Source: Enterococcaceae bacterium OF42-14pH9A
GTDB taxonomy: Bacteria; Bacillota; Bacilli; Lactobacillales; Enterococcaceae
Length of the DNA: 64,000 bases
Reading direction: 5' to 3'
NCBI GenBank assembly: GCA_027692465.1
Contig: JAQEYU010000002.1
Span: 558,001-622,000, forward strand
The notes beneath the pieces were generated by a model. That model was given only the letters and a program-made list of their open reading frames with translations. It searched no databases and was not told the DNA's origin. Both the position numbers and the translations under genes were made by a program. This document shows, one piece after another, positions 1-9,579 of this stretch; position 1 is the first letter of the stretch; every line of letters starts with the position of its first letter.

Positions 1-2101
<2,101 letters not shown>

Positions 2102-2692
2102 AATGGTCTCGCTCCTTTTTTGTTTCAACGTCTAAAACAGATCAGTCGATCTTGGCTTTGGCGGCCACCCAAGTCAAAACCTGCAACAATAATAATGGCT
2201 GACGATCCGACTCCGGAGAGCTTGCTGCAGCATTCGGTATCGCTTACAAGAACATCATAAGTCGGAACCGGTTTCAAAACCAGACTTTCGCCCTCTTAAG
2301 AAACATGTTCCGTGAGAAAAAACAAGTTTCACCGCAAGCCAGCTTTACATGAAGGGGAGACTTGCGAACCTCACCAAAAACAGCAATTTCATTTTTAGAG
2401 AATGCCGGCTACTGAAAATCAAATTTTGCTGTTTATCCGGTCCGCCTGAGGGTTTCTGTCGCTGGGTCGATAAAGAAGGAGCGCCTTTCATATCTCAACG
2501 GCGTGCTGGTGCAACTGTATTGAATTTCTGAAGATTGAAGACCCTCTATTTGCCGCGATCCCTCTCATTACAAAATTGTAAGTGGTTACATTTCTGCCCC
2601 AAGAGTATACTTGAACTGCAGTATGCGCTGTGGCAACATCAGACCATTAACCAATAAAGGCCAACAATTTTAAGTGAAGGGAGGAAAGCGAG
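2102..2692. other. Intergenic region between divergent celB and small membrane protein gene
   Basis: A 591-bp stretch without a convincing gene. On the minus strand it should hold the celB promoter. A 14-mer at 2235-2248 (TGTAAGCGATACCG on the minus strand) resembles a catabolite-repression (cre) site with two mismatches. At the right end lies the promoter and palindrome of the small membrane protein gene. The open frame at 2349-2531 has no ribosome binding site and no family-like features, so I do not call it. Confidence 0.5.
2577..2611 (+). promoter_or_regulatory. Putative promoter with overlapping palindrome TGTAA-N4-TTACA
   Basis: The inverted repeat TGTAAGTGGTTACA (2577-2590) is followed by TATACT at 2606-2611. 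With a 17-bp spacer the -35 hexamer would be TGGTTA, lying inside the palindrome. This arrangement fits a repressor site on the promoter of the small membrane protein gene that starts at 2693. The binding protein is unknown. Confidence 0.4.
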
Positions 2693-2887
2693 ATGTTCCT
2701 GTATGCACTGCTGGGATTAATTTCACTAATCACCGGAGCCCAGTTCTATTTTTTCTCCAAAGCATTGGGCATTACCCTCGTCCCGTCTGTGTTACTCATC
2801 ATTGTCGGGATCCTTTCAATTTTGATTTCGTTTGTTAAATCTGTGAAGTCGGCTGCTAACGATTCCCGGAACAAAAAAAGCACTTAG
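2693..2887 (+). CDS. Small hydrophobic membrane protein, unknown function
   Basis: A 64-residue protein, mostly hydrophobic, with two likely membrane helices (about residues 3-22 and 28-48) and a charged tail rich in Lys, Ser and Asn. I do not recognise a family. The gene is supported by a strong ribosome binding site (AAGGGAGG, about eight bases before the ATG), by a promoter-like sequence upstream, and by an intrinsic terminator whose stem overlaps the stop codon. It stands alone, divergent from celB and convergent with the amino-acid transporter genes. The palindrome over its promoter suggests regulated expression. Confidence 0.7.
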   Translation: MFLYALLGLISLITGAQFYFFSKALGITLVPSVLLIIVGILSILISFVKSVKSAANDSRNKKST

Positions 2888-2905
2888 CAACGGCTATGTG
2901 CTTTT
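2874..2905 (+). terminator. Intrinsic terminator of the small membrane protein gene
   Basis: The arms AAAAGCAC and GTGCTTTT flank an inner TAGC/GCTA stem. The hairpin includes the stop codon and ends in a run of T. Confidence 0.7.
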
Positions 2906-3007
2906 AACTGAGTTACGCATGAATTACTTGACCGTTTCCGCACTGCTCATTACCCAAAGCTGCCTCAAAGGTATCAGATCAAGCATTTTGATTTCACCGG
3001 CTCAGCA

Positions 3008-3048
3008 AAAAAAACTCCTCAGCGGCTGCCAGACCGCTGAGGAGTTTT
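3008..3048 (-). terminator. Strong intrinsic terminator after the amino-acid ABC permease gene
   Basis: A perfect 15-bp stem (AAAACTCCTCAGCGG and its complement) with an 8-base loop. It is followed on the minus strand by eight T, and it may also stop plus-strand transcripts. Confidence 0.9.
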
Positions 3049-3098
3049 ACTGCTTTTGAAAACGCCGCCGACAGCTTTCAGATTATTTTCCCGAGCTG

Positions 3099-3776
3099 CT
3101 ATCTCTTTTGAGCTGTCAGTCCCATGCGGCGGTCCAGGTATTTTTCCAAATACTTCTGCAAACGGCCGACTGCGATACACAGCCCCCAGTAGACCAGCGC
3201 CACCAGTACATACATACTCATATAATCAAAGGTACGGCCGCCGACGATCTTCGCCTTTTGAAAAATATCCGGGATCGTGATCATTGCCGCAAGGGAGGTT
3301 CCCTTCACCAGATCCATCGCCACATTGCCCAAAGCCGGAACCGACAATCGCAGCGCTTGGGGTAAGATGATCAAGCGGATCGTCTGCGAAAAACGCAGCC
3401 CCAATGCCGCGGCAGCATCCCACTGGCCCCGATCGACCCCATTGATCGCACCGCGATAGATTTCGCCGATAAAGGCACTGCTGGTCAATGTAAAACAAAT
3501 AATTGCCGCATTCAGGGCCGGCAGCTGATACGGCAGGCCGAAATACAGCAGAAACAGCAGCACCAATGCCGGGACTCCCCGCAGAAACGACAGGTAAAAA
3601 GCGATGCTTCCTCGTAAGATCCGGCTGGGCAGCATCGCCAAAACCGTCAGCAGGATCCCCACGACATTCCCCAGTAAAAAAGTCACCAAACTGATTCCCA
3701 GTGTATATTTCAACCCCTGCAAGACAAAAGGCAGTGACTCCATCATCAAAGAAAAATCCAGTTTTGGGATATACAT
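3099..3776 (-). CDS. Amino-acid ABC transporter permease
   Basis: An inner-membrane permease of the polar amino-acid uptake family (HisM/GlnP/YxeN type), 225 aa, with about five hydrophobic segments. The EAA loop is visible as the stretch beginning EIYRGAINGVDRGQWDAAAA and ending in LILPQA, which contacts the ATPase. It starts one base into the upstream binding-protein stop codon (TGATG overlap), so the two are translationally coupled. The odd point is that a strong terminator follows directly and no ATP-binding gene is present, although these systems usually carry one. The substrate is unknown; cystine or a modified cysteine is possible given the resemblance to YxeMN. Confidence 0.92.
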   Translation of the reverse strand: MYIPKLDFSLMMESLPFVLQGLKYTLGISLVTFLLGNVVGILLTVLAMLPSRILRGSIAFYLSFLRGVPALVLLFLLYFGLPYQLPALNAAIICFTLTSSAFIGEIYRGAINGVDRGQWDAAAALGLRFSQTIRLIILPQALRLSVPALGNVAMDLVKGTSLAAMITIPDIFQKAKIVGGRTFDYMSMYVLVALVYWGLCIAVGRLQKYLEKYLDRRMGLTAQKR

Positions 3777-4633
3777 CAGTCTGCCGTCACCGTTTCACTG
3801 ACTTCCTGCTTTGGTTTGATCGAGACATCTGTTTGAAAATAGGCTTCAGAGATCTGTTGCAACGTTCCATCGGCCTGCATCTCCTTTAAGGCCTCGTCGA
3901 CTTTATTCTTCAGGGCATCATGACCTTTGACAAAAAGAAAACCGGTGAAGTTGGCATTGAAATAGACATCCTCTAAGATTTTGACCGGAATATCCGGCAA
4001 TGCGCCTACCGACATTTTTTGCAGATAGTAATCGTTCAAAATCACATCGGTGCGTCCGTTGGCTACATCGGTCAGATACTGGTCATTGGTGGCATTGTCA
4101 TACGTCACCAGCTGGGCACCATATTTTTCTGCAATCTTCATATAACCGGTATTCGGTTCCCCGGCAGCTTTTTTTCCTTTCAGATCTGCGAGGGATTTGA
4201 TTCCGGAATCATCACTTTGACGGACAATCATACTGTCAAAGGAATACTTGATCGGTTCAGACAACATGAACTTTTTGGCCCGCTCACCGGAAAGGCCGAA
4301 ATCATTGGCGGCAAAATCCGTTTCGCCCCGATTGACAGAAGCGATCTGCCCGTCAACATTGTATTCCTTGAAAACTGCTTTAAGATCCAAACGTTTGGCG
4401 ACTTCCTTGGCAACATCGACGTCATAGCCCACCAGCTGATTTTTATCGTTGTAATAAGACGACGGAAACAGTGTCCCGGAGGTCGCCACGGTCAACGTAC
4501 CGGCTTTTTCTACTTGCTCCCAACTCATATCCTTCGTTTCGTTCTCACGGCCTTTGCTTTGTGCTTGTCCTCCGCAAGCTGCCAGTAAAAGTCCGCTGAC
4601 AGTCAAAACTGCTGCCACCCATCGTTTTTTCAT
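3776..4633 (-). CDS. Amino-acid ABC transporter substrate-binding lipoprotein
   Basis: A 285-aa extracellular lipoprotein of solute-binding family 3. It has a signal peptide with lipobox LLAAC (Cys near residue 20), then the family start VEKAGTLTVATSGTLFP, and the motifs YYNDKNQLVGYDVDVAKEVA and DLKGKKAAGEPNTGY. It would deliver a polar amino acid to the permease encoded by the overlapping downstream gene. The ribosome binding site is GGAGGAACG, seven or so bases upstream of the ATG. It is preceded by an unusually long leader of about 270 nt that can fold. It resembles YxeM of Bacillus, but the ligand cannot be read from the sequence. Confidence 0.93.
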   Translation of the reverse strand: MKKRWVAAVLTVSGLLLAACGGQAQSKGRENETKDMSWEQVEKAGTLTVATSGTLFPSSYYNDKNQLVGYDVDVAKEVAKRLDLKAVFKEYNVDGQIASVNRGETDFAANDFGLSGERAKKFMLSEPIKYSFDSMIVRQSDDSGIKSLADLKGKKAAGEPNTGYMKIAEKYGAQLVTYDNATNDQYLTDVANGRTDVILNDYYLQKMSVGALPDIPVKILEDVYFNANFTGFLFVKGHDALKNKVDEALKEMQADGTLQQISEAYFQTDVSIKPKQEVSETVTAD

Positions 4634-4920
4634 TTTCGTTCCTCCATTGTAGTGTTAAAAATTGGCGAGCAGCTGTCTGTCAAAAAGAACCGGGGCCGTT
4701 GAAAATGCCGTAAGAAGTGCCTTTTGCGGCCCATCGAAATCTTGGCGCAAACACAGCTTATACGATTCATAAGCACCAAAATTCCGGTAACACGGATTCA
4801 AACCGCTATCATCGGCATTTTCAGAGGCACCCGATTTTATAACTGACTGTTTCACCAGCCCGGCGAAGATTACCGACAAACTGTTCAAGAATATTTTTAA
4901 CATAGCCGCAAGATTATAAC
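4634..4920 (-). promoter_or_regulatory. Long structured leader and extended -10 promoter of the amino-acid transporter operon
   Basis: On the minus strand an extended -10 (TGTTATAAT, hexamer at 4913-4918) lies about 280 nt before the binding-protein start. The transcript between can form several hairpins. One has GGGCCG/CGGCCC arms (4693-4698 and 4727-4732), followed shortly by a U-rich stretch (TTCTTTTT), and so could terminate. I do not recognise a known riboswitch or T-box; the T-box core AGGGTGGNACCGCG is absent. The 96-codon open frame here has no ribosome binding site and is not called. Upstream (4920-5065) the DNA is A+T-rich with no gene. Confidence 0.4.
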
Positions 4921-5071
4921 AAACGAAAAGAACTGTATTACTCAAAAGAAATCAGCTTATTTCAGCAATCACTGCGATACTATCAATTGATATCCACTTT
5001 TATACCACCGACTTATAATAACAGAAAATATAACTGTTACAAACAACTGACATTCATTTTCCAAAATAACA

Positions 5072-5111
5072 ACCACCCTTATTTTCCTTTCAAGGAAAAC
5101 CAGGGTGGTCG
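5072..5111 (-). terminator. Intrinsic terminator of the RpiR regulator gene
   Basis: The arms ACCACCCT/AGGGTGGT extend into an inner ATTTTCCTT/AAGGAAAA stem with a two-base loop. It lies just downstream of the regulator stop codon at 5118. Confidence 0.75.
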
Positions 5112-5117
5112 GTGTAC

Positions 5118-5876
5118 TTAATGTTCCGGTGAGAAATCCTGCAGCTTTTTGGCAACCTGATGGGCCAAAATCTCGATTAAGGCGATCACCGGGACTTGCG
5201 TCGTCAAATTCAGATGGGCTTCCCGCGGACTGCCCACTTCCGGCATGTAGTAGGAAATATTGTAGTCGGCCAGGCGGGCAATCGTCGAATTTTCGTCGTT
5301 GGTGATGCTTAGGACCTGCGCACCGTAACGCTTGAAATCCATCGCCTGATCGATCATCTGCTCCGTTTCGCCCGAGACCGATAAAATGATCGCTAATGTA
5401 TTCTCCAGGCCTCGAGGCGGGATCGGAGCGAAAGGATCCGCGATACTATAGGCGTTGATCTCCATATTTGAAAAATAGCGACTGCCGTACATTCCCAGCG
5501 TCCCACTGGTCCCAATGCCGGAAAACGCGATATGCCGACTGCTCAGAATCAGCTCTACCGCCGGCTCCAAGACATCCCGATAATTGTCGTCATTGACCTT
5601 TTTCAGAAAATTGTCCACCTGGACCGTCGCATCATAGAAATAATCAAAGGAACGCTGCTGTTTTTGCAGCTGCGCCTTCAAAAAGTATTTAAAATCTGTG
5701 AATCCGTCAAATCCCAATTTGGACAAAGTCCGTAAGATTGTAGAGGTAGAAACATGGGCTGCTTCCGCCATTTCCCGGATAGTCAAACGCCCCAATCCTT
5801 CGAAGTGTTCAACGATGTAGCGGTATACCACCATTTCCAGTTCATTGAGTGTCTTCACTTTTTCTGCATCAAACAC
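5118..5876 (-). CDS. MurR/RpiR-family transcriptional regulator
   Basis: A cytoplasmic sugar-responsive regulator with an N-terminal winged HTH (RpiR type; the recognition region reads AEAAHVSTSTILRTLSKLGFDGF) and a C-terminal SIS domain that binds a phosphosugar (FSGIGTSGTLGMYGSRYFSNM and ILSVSGETEQMI). The GTG at 5876 is preceded by AGAAAGGAG. An ATG 24 bases further upstream lacks a clear site. Length is about 252 aa, normal for the family. It stands alone between the amino-acid transporter and ABC-F genes, so its target is not obvious. A second RpiR gene sits at 48.1 kb next to beta-glucosidase genes. Confidence 0.9.
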   Translation of the reverse strand: MFDAEKVKTLNELEMVVYRYIVEHFEGLGRLTIREMAEAAHVSTSTILRTLSKLGFDGFTDFKYFLKAQLQKQQRSFDYFYDATVQVDNFLKKVNDDNYRDVLEPAVELILSSRHIAFSGIGTSGTLGMYGSRYFSNMEINAYSIADPFAPIPPRGLENTLAIILSVSGETEQMIDQAMDFKRYGAQVLSITNDENSTIARLADYNISYYMPEVGSPREAHLNLTTQVPVIALIEILAHQVAKKLQDFSPEH

Positions 5877-6076
5877 CGACCCGCTGCTCCTTTCTGTCAT
5901 ACCGTCTTTGTGTGAACTTGCTGAGCTTGCAGCCGATGCGCCCGATGATGATTGCCATGCAGGCTGTCTTTGAAGTCTTTATATATTTCAGCTGGAGCAC
6001 TGGAAAGTTCACACCCCCTACTATCAGGATACCTGTTTCCGGAAAAAAAGACCAGACGAATCTTGTTGCCGCTATT

Positions 6077-7552
6077 TCAATGACTTGTGATGTGTACCAG
6101 TTTTTGATCAACCAGCTGCCAGACTTCATCGGCCACCGCTGCGACAAAATACGGGTCATGGGAGGTGAACAGCACCGTTCCCGGGTACGCCTTCAATAAT
6201 CCTTCCAAAGCCTGGATCGTTGCCAGATCGATGAAATTGGTGGGCTCATCCAATACCAGCACATTGGCCGGCTGCAAGAAGACAGCGGCGATTGCCAACC
6301 GGGTCCGCTGACCGCCGCTCAGCTGTGCGACCGGTGTCTGCAGTGTCTGGGGCGTAAAAGCCAGATTATGCAGCAAGGCCCGCACGAAAGGCTCCGTCTG
6401 TTGGGTCTCCTTCAGCAGATAGTCCAAAAGCGGCTCTGTGGCAGTCAGATCGTAAGCCAGCTGCCGATAGACTGCAAAGCGGACTTTCGGCGACAAGCGG
6501 ATTCCCGCTCCATCAGTCACGATTTGCTGCAGCAGCGTCGTTTTCCCGGATCCGTTCCCACCGATGACAGCGATTTTTTTACCCAGGCCAAACTGGAAAT
6601 CCGCTTTATGAAGCAGTACTTTGTCGCCAACCTGCAAGTTTACTTCCGCCCCTTGGATGGGAAACGAATTGTGCATCAGTAACGCTTGCGGCACGGGAAA
6701 ACGCAACGGTCGCGGCTCTTCGCGTATCGACTGCTCTTCCAGACGCTCTAAGCGGCTCATGGCTGCCTTGGCGCCTTTGTGCAGATTCTTTTCCACTGTG
6801 TCCTTCTGTTTGGAAGATGACAGGCGATCCGGCTTGATTTTCTGCTGCTTTTTACGCTTGGAGACAGTAGCAGCTTTGCGAGCCTGCTCCTGTTTTTTTC
6901 TGACCGTCCCTTCCAGACGCTGCTTTTCTTTTTGAAAATTGTCATAGGCCTGCTGCGCTGTTTTGGCCGCCAGCGCCTTTTGTTCCTGATAAGCGTCGAA
7001 ATTGCCCTTATAAACAGTGACCTTTCCGTCAGCGACTTCCCAGATCGTCTCTGCCAGTTCATTTAGAAACTGCCGGTCGTGGCTGATGAACAACAGTGTC
7101 CCGTAGTAATAACGCAGTTCATCGGTCAAAATCCGGATTCCTTCCCGGTCCAGATGGGTCGTGGGTTCATCCAGTACCAACCCCGGCTGATAATCCACCA
7201 GTACCTGTGCCAGGCGGAATTTTGTGGACTCGCCGCCACTCAGCTGCGTCAAATCCTCCCGGGCCGGCACCTGCAGGCGACTCATCAACGCCAGCTGGTC
7301 GCCGGATTCCGGCAGTATCTCTGCCATCGCCCCCTGCGAAAACCAGCCAAAGGGTATCTCCCTTCGGACCCGCCCCTTATCAGGCAGCATTTCGCCGGTA
7401 ATCAACTTTGCCAGTGTCGTTTTACCGCTGCCGTTGTCGCCGATGATTCCGATTCGCTGATTCTCATATACCTGCAGCTGTGGGATATCCAGGATCTTTT
7501 TGCCGTTGAAATCGATTTCGACTGCTTCCAAACTCAATACTAACTCTTCCAT
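6077..7552 (-). CDS. ABC-F family ribosomal protection protein (antibiotic-resistance type)
   Basis: A soluble duplicated ATPase of the ABC-F class, 491 aa, with no membrane segments. The first domain has Walker A GDNGSGKTT, signature LSGGES and Walker B LVLDEPT. The second has GGNGSGKTT, LSGGQR and LVLDEPTNF. Between them lies a long Lys/Arg-rich interdomain linker (about residues 200-300), the part that reaches into the ribosome in Vga/Lsa/Msr/VmlR proteins. Known members displace drugs from the peptidyl-transferase centre or exit tunnel; which drugs apply here is unknown. The ATG at 7552 has AAAGGAG nine bases upstream. Expression is probably controlled by the leader peptide and terminator upstream (7750-7974). 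Confidence 0.9.
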   Translation of the reverse strand: MEELVLSLEAVEIDFNGKKILDIPQLQVYENQRIGIIGDNGSGKTTLAKLITGEMLPDKGRVRREIPFGWFSQGAMAEILPESGDQLALMSRLQVPAREDLTQLSGGESTKFRLAQVLVDYQPGLVLDEPTTHLDREGIRILTDELRYYYGTLLFISHDRQFLNELAETIWEVADGKVTVYKGNFDAYQEQKALAAKTAQQAYDNFQKEKQRLEGTVRKKQEQARKAATVSKRKKQQKIKPDRLSSSKQKDTVEKNLHKGAKAAMSRLERLEEQSIREEPRPLRFPVPQALLMHNSFPIQGAEVNLQVGDKVLLHKADFQFGLGKKIAVIGGNGSGKTTLLQQIVTDGAGIRLSPKVRFAVYRQLAYDLTATEPLLDYLLKETQQTEPFVRALLHNLAFTPQTLQTPVAQLSGGQRTRLAIAAVFLQPANVLVLDEPTNFIDLATIQALEGLLKAYPGTVLFTSHDPYFVAAVADEVWQLVDQKLVHITSH

Positions 7553-7749
7553 GTACAAGCTCTCCTTTTGCAGCGGGTACAGGTCGTTTTTGCCTCTGCC
7601 CCGCTTTGTTGAGGCATCCCCACGAGATTGTCGGCGGATGCAGGATTGCTTGCAAAGCAGGTTTCATTCAAAGTGTGGCGGGTTTGCCAAGCGGCGCAGG
7701 AGGTACACTGTTTTGGACTGTGCTCTTTTGACAGCCTTCATCAAAACGC

Positions 7750-7785
7750 AAAAAAAGCCGAGAACAGTCCTGTGCTGTCCTCGAC
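7750..7785 (-). terminator. Leader terminator (attenuator) upstream of the ABC-F gene
   Basis: CGAGAACAG (7759-7767) pairs with CTGTCCTCG (7775-7783). On the minus strand the hairpin is followed by CTTTTTTT. It lies about 200 nt before the ABC-F start and after a short leader peptide, so it would stop transcription before the resistance gene unless an alternative fold forms. Confidence 0.8.
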
Positions 7786-7848
7786 GTTTTCGTGTGTCTG
7801 TTTTTTGAAAATGAGCAGACTCCGCCCGTGAAATGTCGACTTTGCAAG

Positions 7849-7878
7849 ACTTTTAGAGGTTATTCACATTCTAAAAGT
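7849..7878 (-). promoter_or_regulatory. Inverted repeat overlapping the leader-peptide end (candidate anti-terminator switch)
   Basis: ACTTTTAGA (7849-7857) and TCTAAAAGT (7870-7878) are perfect 9-base complements. One arm lies in the last sense codons of the leader peptide, the other just after its stop. A ribosome paused on the leader would keep this hairpin from forming and could redirect pairing downstream. Confidence 0.6.
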
Positions 7879-7907
7879 GTGCGGCGCAATTTCATCGATG
7901 CGGTCAT
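7860..7907 (-). CDS. Leader peptide MTASMKLRRTLLECE of the ABC-F gene
   Basis: A 15-codon open frame (ATG at 7907, TAA at 7860) with an excellent ribosome binding site, GGAAAGGAG, seven bases before the ATG. It lies about 30 nt after a good promoter and before a terminator hairpin. Its basic middle (KLRR) and position match regulatory leader peptides of antibiotic-inducible ribosome-protection genes, where drug-stalled ribosomes change the mRNA fold. The peptide sequence is read directly; the regulatory role is inferred. Confidence 0.65.
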   Translation of the reverse strand: MTASMKLRRTLLECE

Positions 7908-7945
7908 CCGGATGCTCCTTTCCTGACTGAAGTATTTCTCCTTCA

Positions 7946-7974
7946 AACATAGCATATTCATTTGCAGGAAGCAA
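7946..7974 (-). promoter_or_regulatory. Promoter of the ABC-F leader transcript
   Basis: On the minus strand, TTGCTT (7969-7974) and TATGTT (7946-7951) are separated by exactly 17 bp. The start point would be near 7939, about 30 nt upstream of the leader-peptide ATG. Confidence 0.65.
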
Positions 7975-8084
7975 CGCTTTGCTGCTGCGGGGAAAAATGG
8001 GTACTGCTTGCAACAGCCCGGCCCACCCTTTTTGGCGAGGCGAGCTGTTGTAATTTACGAAAAAAACAACGGCTAGAGAATAAC

Positions 8085-9014
8085 TCAGTCTTCAAACTGA
8101 TACAAAACTGTCGACAGGTAGCGTTCGCCATTGTCCGGAACGATAGCCAGCACTTTTTTACCGGCACCCAGTTCGGCAGCAATCTTTAATGCGGCATTGA
8201 TGGCAGCGCCGGAAGAAATCCCCACCAAAAGACCTTCTTTTTGCCCAATTTGACGGGCTGTTTCCAGCGCATCGTCACTGGCGACAGCCACAGCTTCATC
8301 ATAAATCTTAGTATCTAAGGTATCCGGTACAAATCCCGTCCCGATCCCTTGAATTTTGTGCGGGCCCGGCTTGCCGCCTTCCAAAACGGCAGATTCCGCC
8401 GGCTCCACGCCATAAATCTTGATTTCCGGATAGGCTTTTCGCAAAGCGCGACCAGCCCCCGTGATGGTGCCGCCCGTGCCGATTCCGGCTACGAAGGCAT
8501 CCAAAGTATCGCCTTCAAAGGACTCGATGATCTCTTTTCCAGTAGTTTCTTCATGAATCAGCGGGTTTTCCGGATTCTCAAATTGCAACGGCAGGTACCA
8601 GCCGTTTTCTTCTGCCAGTTCCTTGGCTTTGTTGATGGAGCCGGTGATCCCTTCTGCACCCGGTGTCAGGATCAATTCTGCTCCGTAAGCCTGCATCAGT
8701 TTACGGCGCTCGATACTCATGGTGTCAGGCATAACGATGACCACTTTGTATCCTTTGGCCGCACCGACCAACGACAGTCCGATTCCGGTATTGCCGGATG
8801 TCGGTTCGATGATTGTCCCTCCCGGCTGCAGCTTGCCTTCTGCTGCTGCTTTTTCCACCATGGCCAATGCGATCCGATCCTTGACGGAACTGCCAGGATT
8901 GAAGTATTCCAATTTCACGTAAACATCCGCCGAGCCTTCCGGTACACTGTGCTGCAGTTTGACGATGGGGGTTTTGCCCACCAGATCCAAAATCGATACA
9001 TCTGCTTTACTCAT
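8085..9014 (-). CDS. cysK: Cysteine synthase A (O-acetylserine thiol-lyase)
   Basis: A PLP-dependent enzyme making cysteine from O-acetylserine and sulfide in the cytosol, 309 aa. The PLP lysine motif is seen in [11 protein letters not shown] (Lys near residue 42), the substrate loop in [11 protein letters not shown], and the phosphate-binding loop in [13 protein letters not shown]. The ATG at 9014 follows AGGAGGT at nine bases. An in-frame start 33 codons upstream has no support and encodes no family residues. Upstream are two TTAT-N8-ATAA palindromes over the likely promoter, which suggests sulfur-responsive control. It is monocistronic between two ribosome-protection genes, with no link to them that I can see beyond position. 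Confidence 0.96.
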   Translation of the reverse strand: MSKADVSILDLVGKTPIVKLQHSVPEGSADVYVKLEYFNPGSSVKDRIALAMVEKAAAEGKLQPGGTIIEPTSGNTGIGLSLVGAAKGYKVVIVMPDTMSIERRKLMQAYGAELILTPGAEGITGSINKAKELAEENGWYLPLQFENPENPLIHEETTGKEIIESFEGDTLDAFVAGIGTGGTITGAGRALRKAYPEIKIYGVEPAESAVLEGGKPGPHKIQGIGTGFVPDTLDTKIYDEAVAVASDDALETARQIGQKEGLLVGISSGAAINAALKIAAELGAGKKVLAIVPDNGERYLSTVLYQFED

Positions 9015-9105
9015 GTTTTCATGACCTCCTAAGTCTTGTCCTTCACCAGACCATGCTCGCAGAACACTTCTGCGATGCGATCCATAACATCCGTTTCGGT
9101 GGTTC

Positions 9106-9173
9106 CTTATCACCTAGTGTATCACCAATCGGGGTCTTATTCCCAATCATAAATACTTATCACCAGCCATAAG
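9106..9173 (-). promoter_or_regulatory. Putative cysK promoter with paired TTAT-N8-ATAA operators
   Basis: Two palindromes of the form TTAT-N8-ATAA (9137-9152 and 9157-9172) have centres exactly 20 bp apart, two helical turns. A related half-site CTTATCACC lies at 9106. On the minus strand TTGGGA with GATACA 17 bp downstream could be the promoter, overlapping the first palindrome. The binding protein (a CymR- or CmbR-like sulfur regulator would be expected) is not identified. Confidence 0.4.
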
Positions 9174-9259
9174 CTGAACCTATCGCTGCAGCCGGACAGT
9201 TTTCCTAGTAATGAACTCAGTGTCGAAAAATTTCAGAAGAGACGGTGGATGGCAACATC

Positions 9260-9330
9260 ATAGTGCTCTATCCGAACAGAAATCAAAACAATTCGTCCGA
9301 AGACTCCAGACTTGACAGGCCATTTCCGGC
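9260..9330 (+). repeat. Dispersed repeat family 1, copy A (partial)
   Basis: It contains TAGTGCTCTATCCGAACAG, then AATCAAAACAATTCGTCCGA and AAGACTCCAGA, matching the start of the copies at 15.85, 37.1, 47.9 and 61.4 kb. It lacks the distal half (the TGGCATGCCAATCATCGTGG core). It lies in the cysK/FusB intergenic gap. Confidence 0.6.
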
Positions 9331-9423
9331 GTCTTGGAACAATTCGAGATGCATGCATATTCAGACAGCACACCGGGCATCCGCTAAGAAAATCTTACAT
9401 TTTTCCTTTTGCGGCAGCGTTTC

Positions 9424-9451
9424 TTGCATCTGCAAAAAAACGTGTTAAGAT
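9424..9451 (+). promoter_or_regulatory. Promoter of the FusB-type gene leader transcript
   Basis: TTGCAT (9424-9429) and TAAGAT (9446-9451) with 16 bp between. Transcription would start near 9458, about 23 nt before the leader-peptide ATG. Confidence 0.55.
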
Positions 9452-9480
9452 ACATCTTGAGACTATTAGGGGGTGATCAG

Positions 9481-9531
9481 ATGGTACGTTATGTATCTTC
9501 TGCAGCACAGGTCGTCGGCTTGCTGGGCTGA
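9481..9531 (+). CDS. Leader peptide MVRYVSSAAQVVGLLG of the FusB-type gene
   Basis: A 16-codon open frame with AGGGGGTGA four bases before the ATG. Its stop codon (TGA) is inside the left arm of a perfect 8-bp hairpin. It lies 48 nt before the EF-G-binding protein gene, whose ribosome binding site can be sequestered. The peptide is read directly. A role in translational attenuation is inferred from the arrangement and from the known leader control of staphylococcal fusB. Confidence 0.65.
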   Translation: MVRYVSSAAQVVGLLG

Positions 9532-9571
9532 TACCTGGACCTTTCCTGTGTATCAGCAGTTCGAGGAAAGG
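9527..9571 (+). promoter_or_regulatory. Alternative hairpins that can hide the FusB-type ribosome binding site
   Basis: GCTGATAC (9527-9534) pairs with GTATCAGC (9550-9557). CCTTTCC (9540-9546) pairs with GGAAAGG (9565-9571), which is the ribosome binding site of the next gene. The two stems interlock and are mutually exclusive, so a ribosome at the end of the leader would disturb the first and allow a switch. Confidence 0.65.
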
Positions 9572-9579
9572 AATTAATT

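Noticed and set aside
4655..4945. 96-codon minus-strand frame upstream of the binding-protein gene
   Set aside because: Non-ATG start, no ribosome binding site, no recognisable domain, and it fills a region that folds like an RNA leader.
9020..9100. Short open frames with Cys codons just before cysK as a possible cysteine-sensing leader
   Set aside because: Two candidate frames overlap, neither has a good ribosome binding site, and no terminator or exclusive hairpins are visible.
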